Assembly (NCBI GenBank): GCA_004380135.1
Contig: QXCR01000041.1
Span: 280,799 to 344,798 of the forward strand
From: Stemphylium vesicarium
Lineage: Eukaryota; Ascomycota; Dothideomycetes; Pleosporales; Pleosporaceae
Direction of reading: 5' to 3'
DNA: 64,000 nucleotides
Shown: positions 55,541 through 64,000 of the stretch, piece by piece
Numbering within the stretch: the stretch's first letter is position 1
Layout: each line of letters opens with the position of its first letter
Position numbers and translations under genes: made by a program
Notes under the pieces: generated by a model
The model's input: the letters and a program-made list of their open reading frames with translations, nothing else
What the model was told of the DNA's origin: nothing
Databases searched by the model: none

Positions 55541-56250
55541 GTTTGAAGGTCACTAAACTAGACTGAACTAACTGCTAAGACTTTTTAGGTAAATTAAAAC
55601 TAACTAAACTAAACTAACGTTGCTTGTCACGGGGTCGGCAGGCAGAAAAGATAGGTGCACGTGATCGGTGTATTCACTACGTAACACTGACAGTACAGGG
55701 TCAGGCTAAGACAAGGACGTAGCTCAAGGAGCGTACGACGGGGCGTGTTCGCGCAGGAATTTCAGTGATCGCGCAGCTGCTCGCTTAGCAGCTTGGCGCG
55801 CTCTCATTAGCTATCTGAGCCAGCGCCGTGACATTGCTGCTACTGCGGACTAACTAGACTAACCTAGACTAACCTAGACTAACCTAAACTAGATTAACTA
55901 ATGTCGAATTAGGATAGCTACTCTTATATTCTTAAAATTTCTTCCTCTAATAGTACACGTGCTAGCCTATAAGTAGAGGTGGTTACTGGCCGTATACTAA
56001 GCCTCTTCTAGCTCTTTAAACTCTATAAAGCTGCGATAAGCTCTAGCTTTATTTGGAGTCTCCGCGTGCCTAATATATCGCTAAGCTCGCTAAATGTCCG
56101 CTCGCAGTCTACTACCGCTGCTAGTATTATAAGTATATTAATAGCAAACTTAGAGAGTACTAGAAACTGTCTAGTAACTAACTTCTAGTAGAGTAGCGGG
56201 TTAAGCGAGAGCTAATCCTTCTTAGCTAACGCTAGTTGCCGCCTCTAAAT
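55541..56250 (-). mobile_element. hAT transposon, C-terminal transposase and terminal region
   Basis: On the minus strand, 56250 to about 55915 encodes the hAT dimerisation (HATC) region: LLYWKLVTRQFLVLSKFAIN, then VVDCERTFSELSDI, LKSWKRLGIRPVTTSTY and ARVLLEEEILRI, interrupted by stops. Beyond it, towards 55551, lie short repeats (CTAGACTAACC units at about 55850-55900, ACTAAACTAAAC near 55600) typical of hAT subterminal DNA. A solo LTR sits at 55625-55833. The rest of the transposase is at 63224 and beyond, after element C2. Confidence 0.75.
55625..55833 (-). mobile_element. Solo LTR of family A
   Basis: 209 bp with TGTCACGG...CCGTGACA ends and a perfect TTGCT target duplication (55620-55624 and 55834-55838). 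Read in reverse, it aligns with the element A LTR at 30431-30794 at both ends and through the CTCCTTGAGCTACGTCC block. It is shorter by about 150 bp in the middle. Confidence 0.8.
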
Positions 56251-56716
56251 TGTTACAGATAACAGCAGGTCGAATCCTTCGGTCAGGGAAAGCGAAGCTG
56301 GAGGCCAGCTGTCGCACGAAACGAAGGATAATGATTAGCGAGGGGCACGCAGATCACGTGACATGCCATCCCGCTAAGGCTCGCTATTTAGGATAGCAGA
56401 GGTCCTTAAGATAGCAGGACATCCTAACTATCCCTAGGGAATAGAATAGATAGGATAGTAATAGACTTAGTAAGAAGGATATAAGAATAGAAAGGTTTTA
56501 TTATTTCTCTTATTATAGTTAACTCTTATAGTTATATCTCTTACTTAGATTATTAACTAGTTATTCTATTACTTATATAGAATTAAATTATTTTTACCTA
56601 AATATCTACTATCTTACTTAGTTACTAGATAACTCTATAGGCCTACTACTATATAATACTTTACCTACCTTAGTATAGACTAGAAATAGAGAAGTATTAC
56701 TAAATTTTATATAATA
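56251..56716 (+). repeat. Element C2 5' LTR
   Basis: 466 bp starting TGTTACAGATAACAGCAGG. The first ~120 bp is unmutated; the inner end reads AATTTTATATAATA where the 3' LTR has AACCTCGTATAACA. Confidence 0.9.
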
Positions 56717-59700
56717 CTTTAACTACCTATAGACTCTATAGAAAGTATTTACTAACTAGAACGCTTTAAGAAGATTAAGAAGAGCTATTATATTAGTAGC
56801 TAATAGAAAATACGCACTAGCTACGCTAGCCGCGGTATCTAGTTCTAGTAAGACCTACTTACCTACTAATAATAAAATACTTAAGAACTCTAAGTCTAAG
56901 AATAATAATAATACTTAGATAAAGTTAGTTAGAGATCTTAAGCGTTAGCTTAGAGCTTAGGTAAAGTAGACTACTACTCTAATAAAGCTAGTAAACTAGC
57001 TTATAGTATAAGTTATAGCTACGCTAAATAAATACCTATACTTAAAACCTAAGATAGTAGTATCTAAGAAGTATAATAGTAGATAAGCTAAACTTTATAT
57101 ATTTCTTATAAATATTAAACTATACTATAAGTTTAATAGCGCATTAGATAATTAAGGAAAGATCCTTATAGCTAGCATATATATAAAAGGAAAAGCAGCT
57201 AGCTAGATATAGCTCTTTATAGACGACTACCTTAAAAACCCCTACCTAGAAGGTAAGAAGAAGGAAATATAATAACTATTCGCTAGCTAGACTAACTTTA
57301 AAGAGGAAATAAGACGCATCTTTAGAGAAGTAGACAACTAGAACTAAGTAGAGAAAGCGATTACTCGCCTAAAGTAGACTAAGTTAGTATCCTTATATAC
57401 TACTAAGTTTAAGTAGCTATAGTTATATATTAACTAGAATAACGTAGTACTTTAAATAGTATACGAGAATAGTCTAAAGAACTTAATTAAGAATAGCTTA
57501 GTATACTATAATAAGCTAGCGGATCTATACGCGTTAGTAGAACTAGCTACTTATATTAATAATAGGCTATAGGAACGCAACTAGTAGAAGGTATAAAATA
57601 CCTTTATTCTAGCTAATACGAAGAAGTTCTACAAAAATATTTAGATTAATAAAGAAGAGGATATTATTATAATAGACTAAGTATAAGCTAAGAATTAAAA
57701 GCCTAAGAGAAGATACTATAATAGACTTTCTAAGAAAGAGCGTTAGAAACGCTATAATAATAAAGTATATCTCTAATATAGAAAGGAAGAATACTTCTAT
57801 AGAGACTACCTAGAGAATAATAAAGAGTAATAAGAAGCTATTAAGATTAGAATAATTAGATAAGGTACACCCTACTCTAGAGAATAGTCTACTAATAGCA
57901 ACGTTAGTAATATAGAACTATATAAGAAAGCTTAGCTATTAGATAACGCTATATATAAGCTCCTCCTCTAAGTAGTTAAGGCTAAAGATATAATAGGTTA
58001 GGATAAAGTCTAGCCTACTAACTTAAAAGTCTATATAGTTACGTTATAATAGCGCCTATAAGACTAATAATACTAGAAATGCGGCTAGAACTCGCACCTA
58101 GTAAATAAATATAGCTATAGAGGACAAATTACTATTACTAGCCTAGAAGTTAAGAAAGTAATAAAAGAAGCTTTTAATAAATAACTATACTTTAAAGAAG
58201 TTATTATAGAAGAAGACGAAGAACTCTCTAAACTAAAGAAAGAACCTTAGTAGACTTATAGAAAGAATTAAGCCTAGAAAGATATAAGTAAGAATAGACT
58301 AGTTAAGGATAAATAGTATATAAAGAACGTGCTAACGGGCTAGGGACCTATACCCTATAACTACTTATATTAGATATTCTACTATAAGAATAACTATAGA
58401 ACCTACTACGACGCCAAGTACGGCGTAGGCTACTTTCCTAGGAAGAGGAAAGGTAGGTAGTTAAAAAACTAGGATGCTACTAGGGATAGAGTCACGCTAG
58501 TATAAGTAGTCCTAAAACGACCCTCTATAATATATAAGATATAAATCTATAGAACCTTAGATTAAGAATAGAAGTCTTAATATATAGATATAAAATAATA
58601 GTAACTATTAATAATAGTACTATCTAAATAATTATCTTATTATAAGTAGTAGAAAGATATAATATACTCTACTAAGCTAAGAAATAGTTAGTATAAGTAG
58701 TATTAGCTAATAATAACCCTATAAGATATAGGGGTGGCATAATAAGACTAGAGACCTAACTAATATTACTAGACGTAGTAGAGATAAGAGACTAGATAAA
58801 TATTAATATTATAGATCTTAGAGAAGAAGATATATTAATTAGCTATAATTAGTTAATTAAGTATGATCTAGCTATTAATTAGCTAAAGAAGATAATACTT
58901 AGCTAAGAACCTACGCGTAAGGTTGCTAGAGTATAGAAAGAGAAATGCCTAATAGTCTAGAGCTTATCTAAGAATAGGAGGATTAGTAAGATCTTACTTT
59001 ATAAGATTATAAGAATCTATAAGAAGGACTCTAAGAGAATAAGAGTTATATAGTTAAAATATACTATAACTATAAAGAAAGAGCCTATACTACTAAATAT
59101 TTTAAAGAAATATAATACGAGCGAGTTTAGAGAACTATTTAAGAAAATAGAAGTAACTAAGTTAGTAGATTACTAAAAGTAAGATTACGAGATCTATATC
59201 TAAGAAGGAGCTAAGCTTATCTTAGGACTAATATACCTAATCGCGCCTAAGTATAAGCTAGAGTTACGCGAATACCTTAGAAAGAACCTAAGTAAATAAT
59301 TTATCCGCGAAAGTAAAAGCCTAATAGCTTCGCCTATACTATTTATTAAGAAGGCTAATAGAAAGTAGCAACTATATATTAACTACTAAAGAGTAAATAG
59401 TAGCATAATAAAGAATTAATATCTACTACTACTAATAATAGAGCTTATAGATTAACTCTAAGGAGTAAAGTAGTTTACTAAATTTAATATTTAAGAAGGA
59501 TTTTACTATATTTAAATTACTAAAAGATATAAGTAGAAGACCGCCTTTAAGATAAAGTATAGACTATATAAGTATATAGTTATACTATTTAGTTTAATAA
59601 ACGCGCTAGTAACCTTTTAGGTAGTTATTAATAAGGCACTCTATAAGTATCTAAGAATCTTTATAGCCGCCTACTTAGATGATATACTAGTATATTCTAA

Positions 59701-62100
59701 AGGCACGCTAGAAGAATATATAGAATATATAAAGAAGATACTATAGAAGCTTAAGTAATATAAGCTATATCTATAACCTACGAAGTGTGAATTCTATATA
59801 AAGGAAATAGAATTCCTAGAGTTTATTATCTTAATAGAAGGTATAAAAATAAATTTAAAGAAGATCTAGACTATATAGGAGTAGCTAACTTCTAAAATAG
59901 TTAAGAATATATAATTCTTTCTAGAATTTGCGAACTTTTATAGAAAGTTTATTAGAAACTACTTCTAGCTAACTTCTAAAATAGTTAAGAATATATAATT
60001 CTTTCTAGAATTTGCGAACTTTTATAGAAAGTTTATTAGAAACTACTTCTAGATTATAACACTACTTATAGAGATTATAAAGAAAGAAGTAGAGTTTAAA
60101 TAAGAAAAGGAATACTAAGAGGCTTTTAACTAACTAAAGTAGATATTCTTTAAAGCCTCTATACTTAAGATATATAACCTTAGACGTAAGACGCGAGTTG
60201 AGACTAACGCGTTAGATTATGCACTTAGCGCTATACTATTATAGCTATATAATAATAGGAAATAGAGACTAGTATTCTACTATTCTAGAAAGTTCTCTAG
60301 AGTAGAACTTAATTATAATATTTATAATAAGAAGCTATTTAGAGTAGTTAACGCCTTTAAATAATAAGAAGTATACTTATTAGAACTTCTAGACTAGATT
60401 AAAGTATTTTCTAATTACTAGAACCTAATAAGCTTTATAATAACTAAGAAGCTTAATAGAAGATAAGTCTAATAAGCTAAGATACTCTCTTAGTTTAACT
60501 TTAAGATTATTTACTAAGCTAGATTACTTAATAGAGTAGTAGACGCTTTAAGCTAAAGATTAGATCTACGAGAAGAAGGTTATAAGAAACTATATAACGC
60601 AGTACTTAAGAAAATGCCTAACGGCAGTCTTAAGTATAACTAACTAGAACTGGCCAGAATAGCTAAAGTGACCGCGCAAGTAGAGACGCTACAACAACAT
60701 TGGCAGCAGGAAGCAGCTAACTAGCAGTTCGAGCCTAAGGCAAACGGCTCTAACGAACTATTACAAGACGAAAAAGAGTACTAAGATATAGTTTTAAAAG
60801 AACGAACCTATATACCCCTATATATAGGAAGAGACCTTATTATAGAACTATATAAGTCCCTAGAATATAGATATATAGAATTAGAAGAAATAGTTAGATA
60901 ACTAGTAAAGGTATTCGCTATACCACGCTTATAAGCATAGGTGTAGGATATTCTAGGTAACTATTTAGTATATTACTAGAATAAGCCTAAGAGATATAAG
61001 CTCTATAGCCTACTATAACCTTTATAGCTACTAGAATAACTATAGACTAGTATAATAATAGACTTTATTATAAAGCTCCTAAAATTATTAGAACTAAAAT
61101 TAGTAAGACTCTATAATATAGTACTAGTTATTATTAACTAATTAACTAAAGTAATAAAGTTTGTGCCTATAGAAGAGACTATTATAGTAGAAGAATGCGC
61201 GTATAAAGTTACTAAGGCACTAGTATTAGAGTATAGGATACCTAAAGAGTTTATTACTAATTATAATAAACTATTTACGTCTAAGTATTAGGACATATTC
61301 TTAGCAAAATTAGGTATAAAGAAGAAGCTATTAACTAGCTTCTACCCTAAAATAGATAGCTAGACAGAATAAACAAACTAGACACTAGAATAGTATCTAA
61401 GAATATACGCTAATAAGCTATAAGATAACTAGGTTAAACTCTTACTAATAACTTAATTAGCCTATAATAGCATAAAATTAGCAACTATAAAGCACTTACT
61501 ATACTATATAAATTATAAATATAAGCTAGTTACTTATTAAGATCTAAAGAATATAGAAAGTATTATAGTAGGCGTAGATAATAAAGCCTATCTTATATAA
61601 GAACTCTATAAAGAACTAAGTAAGAATATAGCTTAGAGGAACCTTATAATATCTAAGAGCGTAAATAAGTAAAGAATTAAGAAACTAATCTTTAAGAAGA
61701 GAGATAAAGTCCTCTTATTAAGATAAAATTTAAAAGTTAAAAGGCTATATAGAAAATTAAATAACCTCTAAATAGAACTCTTTAAAATTCTAAAAGTAAT
61801 AAGCTTAGTAAACTATAAACTCTAGTTACTACTAAGTATACGCATCTACTTTATCTTCTATAAGAAACTATTAGAACTAGCATCTCTAAACGCTAAACTA
61901 ATAATAGATATAGAGCTTAAAGATAATAAGTATAAAGTTAAAGAAATTAAGAATCTATAGAAGTTTAGAGGTTATTAGAAGTACTTAATTAAATAAAAAA
62001 GATAGCTTAAAAGCTATAATACTTAAGAATTTAAAGAAAATCTAATAAATTATAAGTTACTAGTATAGAAGTACTACTAAAAGTTCTTAAAGGAATTAGG
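56717..62100 (+). pseudogene. Element C2 gag-pol remnant
   Basis: Gag (about 56760-58000), a Cys/His-type segment near 58380-58440, protease/RT (YLDDILVYSKG at about 59675), RNase H (about 60180-60480), integrase (about 60600-61800, including a DIFLAKLGIKKKLLTSFYPK block) and a chromodomain. An 84-bp identical tandem duplication lies at 59883-60050, and an unmutated segment at about 60605-60775 (KMPNGSLKYN, VTAQVETLQQHWQQEAAN). No intact protein. Confidence 0.8.
59883..60050 (+). repeat. 84-bp tandem duplication in C2 pol
   Basis: Two identical 84-bp units (28 codons, in frame) covering the TSKIVKNI.FFLEFANFYRKF segment between RT and RNase H. Copy C1 has one unit. Confidence 0.85.
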
Positions 62101-62149
62101 ATTATATCTATAAAAAAGAAGAAGTAATTAAAAGAGAGATTAAAGATAT

Positions 62150-62630
62150 TAGCCTATAATTAGTCTAGATTAGCTAATAGTTTAGGTAGTAATAGTTTAA
62201 TAGTAGGAAGCTCTATATTAGAGGTAGAATTCCCCTTAGCCTCCTCTTTAGTACGTTCCTAAAGATTTAGGATCGCGAGGTTATAATTAGTATAAGAATA
62301 CTTTCGCGCCTCTACCTCTAGAAGCTCCTAACAAAGATAAGCTATAGCCTCCTTAGCCTAAGCTAGCTCTAGCTTCTTCTTACGCTTATCTTACTAAACC
62401 TTCTCCTACTCTTCTTTAAAAATAAAAAGACTATACTCCGCTTTTATAGAAATATAGCTAGTATAATAACTAGACTTAGTATCTATAAAGTAATAAAGAT
62501 TCTTCTTCTTATAACGCTTATACTAGAATATTATTTTAAGACCCTCCTCTTTTATATAATTAGTATAGAAGTGATGTTTAGAAGTTAAAGTTTACGCGCG
62601 ATTATAATAAGTTAAAGAGATCTTAGGCAT
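62150..62630 (-). pseudogene. Antisense Zn2Cys6-like ORF of element C2
   Basis: ATG at 62630 on the minus strand, opposite to gag-pol, just before the 3' LTR: MPKISLTYYNRA, stop, TLTSKHHFYTNYIKEEGLK. Then Y-K-R-Y-KKKNLY-Y-FIDTKSSY-Y-TS-Y-ISIKAE-Y (62522-62433). The six Tyr positions have C-x2-C-x6-C-x8-C-x2-C-x6-C spacing and each codon is TAT/TAC, one G-to-A step from Cys. A KKKLELAQ...AIARLYQELLEVEARK helix follows, then an acidic/Pro tail. Both copies keep the same layout. Readings come from the RIP-mutated copy; the ancestral residues are inferred, not seen. Confidence 0.55.
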
Positions 62631-62757
62631 AGTTAAGAAGGCTTAAGAATAAAAAAATAGGCGTAGAGACGCCGCTACTATATATGCGACCTACCTCCTT
62701 AGTATAGGAAAATAATAACCTAGAGAATTAGAATAATTACCCTAAGAGGGAGAATAA

Positions 62758-63223
62758 TATTATAGATAATAGTAGGTTAAATTCTTTAGTTAGAGAAAGC
62801 GAAGCTAGAGGCTAGCTGTCGCACGAAACGAAGAATAATAATTAGCGAGAGGCACGTAGATTACGTGACGTGCTATCCCGCTAAGGCTCGCTATCTAGGA
62901 TAGTAGAGGTCCTTAGGATAGCAGGATATCCTAACTATCCCTAGAGAATAGGATAGATAGGATAGTAATAGACTTAGCGAGAAGGATATAAGAATAGAAA
63001 GGTTTTATTATTTCTCTTATTATAGTTAACTCTTATAGTTATATCTCTTACTTAGATTATTAATTAGTTATTCTATTACTTATATAAAATTAAATTATCT
63101 TTACTTAAATACTTACTATCCTACTTAGTCGCTAGATAACTCTACGGGCCTACCGCCATACAATACCTCGCCTGCCTTAGTACGGACCAGGAACAGAGAA
63201 GTATCGCCGAACCTCGTATAACA
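62758..63223 (+). repeat. Element C2 3' LTR
   Basis: 466 bp. The inner start is mutated (TATTATAGATAATAGTAGG), and the outer ~100 bp to CCTCGTATAACA is unmutated. Confidence 0.9.
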
Positions 63224-64000
63224 TAAATCTTATATTTATTCTCCTTTAGACTTACTTCTACCTACTATAGATTAGTCTTAATCGACGACTATAGAAAGGC
63301 TAATCGCGACGCTGATAACCCTAGCTAGGGCTTCTTTTGCGGCGGCGTTACTACGTCGGCTATGTCGACCGCAGCGTTGCTTCGCTCCTGCCACATTCGC
63401 AGAAACGCCTAATAGTTATTATTAAGCTAGCCGTCGCGATAGTAGACGCCGTTATGGGCGGTGATATAGGTGTTAGGCACCTTCTAGAGCGCCGCGAGGT
63501 AGTTCTTATAGTGCGGGTAGAGGACTATAGCAGCGTAGTAAATAAGCGCGTTATTAAATTTTTCGTAGTATTTAGTAAGCTTATTATATGCAAGGTTAAC
63601 GTGCGTAATAAGATAGTCTTTAGGCGCGTTAGGGTCTTCGTAGTTTATATCCTTAAGGCGGTCCTTAAGAGCCTTAAGCTAGTTAAGTAGCTATTTAAAC
63701 GTTACTAGAACCTCCTATATAGCGCCGTGGCGGCCATGTCGGCCGCGGCCTTTAAGCAGCCGTGTAGCTTCCGCAAATGGCTCGAGGAGTTGAATATACT
63801 CCGTAATTGTCGCCCAATCCTTGCCGCTTAGGCCGCCCTCGCGTACATATAGTCGCGGCTGCGCAGCAGGCAGCTGCTCGCGGTTCTTCCGGCGTCGTGA
63901 TGGTGCCGTTGCGGCACTGTGCTCCTTGAGTTTGAGCTCAATATAGCTGTCGATAGGACCATGTAGCTCGGCTGCGCGCACAAAAGTGTCGAAATAGCTA
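63224..64000 (-). mobile_element. hAT transposase, central part (continues past the window)
   Basis: Minus-strand coding from the window end: IDSYIELKLKEHSAATAPSR, GLSGKDWATITEYIQLLEPF, AEATRLLKGRGRHGRHGAI, then a stop and EVLVTFK..LLN.LKALKDRL, KYYEKF, YYAAIVLYPHYKNYLEAL. These are typical of the hAT RNase H-like domain before the HATC region; the frame resumes at 56250 after element C2. The part near the window edge (63715-63981) is still open with normal composition; the part near C2 is RIP-mutated. Confidence 0.75.

Larger units (their letters stand above)
56251..63223 (+). mobile_element. Ty3/Gypsy element C, copy 2 (complete, RIP-mutated)
   Basis: 6973 bp between 466-bp LTRs (56251-56716 and 62758-63223), with a perfect TAAAT duplication (56246-56250 and 63224-63228), inserted in the hAT transposase. 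It reads gag, pol with YLDDILVYS at about 59675, RNase H, integrase, a chromodomain (VKEIKNL*KFRGY*KYLIK, about 61935-61995), an antisense ORF, a purine tract (AAGAGGGAGAATAA) and the 3' LTR. Every frame is full of RIP stops. It is the same family as C1, in opposite orientation and 36 kb away. Confidence 0.92.

Noticed and set aside
55845..55905. CTAGACTAACC repeats taken as telomere-like
   Set aside because: The unit is not CCCTAA, and it lies beside a hAT coding end, so subterminal transposon repeats are the better reading.

Overview
The window is filamentous-fungal nuclear DNA. Genes have short introns (48-76 nt) with GT...CTAAC...AG signals, and the proteins are typical of Pezizomycotina: DLT1, MRC1, TBP, a PTH11-type receptor and a C2H2 regulator. 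The repeat blocks carry heavy repeat-induced point mutation (RIP): CpA and TpG are almost absent, TpA is in excess, and every retrotransposon frame is full of TAA/TAG. Gene-rich, GC-balanced DNA alternating with RIP-mutated AT-rich blocks fits Dothideomycetes, most likely Pleosporales. The species is not identifiable by eye.

Layout. 1-13.6 kb is a housekeeping block: DLT1 (partial, -), a GH47 mannosidase-like gene (+), TBP (-), a RING gene (-), a damaged RING gene (-) and the replication-checkpoint mediator MRC1 (-). 14.08-30.79 kb is a nested transposon block. An old Ty3/Gypsy element (A) is split by a Gypsy element (B, 14510-29847, 288-bp LTRs, TSD GTATA). B in turn contains a mariner-type MITE (TA duplication), a solo LTR (TSD CAGCC), a tRNA-like small insertion and a complete reverse-oriented Gypsy element (C1, 19865-27020, 466-bp LTRs, TSD TATTA). 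30.8-55.5 kb is a patchy accessory region: an SDR, an NTF2/SnoaL-like gene, two head-to-head pogo-type transposase remnants, a C2H2 factor, a gene apparently broken by an insertion, an FG-repeat protein, a MARVEL-like membrane protein, a PTH11-like receptor and a RING gene with one in-frame TAG. 55.6 kb to the end is a hAT transposon on the minus strand, interrupted by a second complete copy of family C (C2, 56251-63223, TSD TAAAT).

Most notable. (1) Both family C copies carry, antisense to gag-pol and just inside the 3' LTR, a RIP-ruined ORF. Six Tyr codons in it stand at exactly the spacing of a Zn(II)2Cys6 cluster, each one RIP step from Cys, followed by a coiled-coil-like stretch. Family B has an antisense cysteine ORF in the same place. 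(2) In all three LTR elements and a solo LTR, RIP fades out over roughly the outer 100 bp of the element and beside internal insertions, which dates the insertions relative to RIP. (3) Two host-type genes are broken by a TAG that a single RIP-type CAG-to-TAG change would produce. (4) A perfect 42-bp palindrome occurs twice, about 23 kb apart.

Intron-containing models for TBP, MRC1, the C2H2 factor, the MARVEL protein and the PTH11-like receptor were built by hand. In each the summed exon length is a multiple of three. No database search was possible, so family names rest on recognised motifs.
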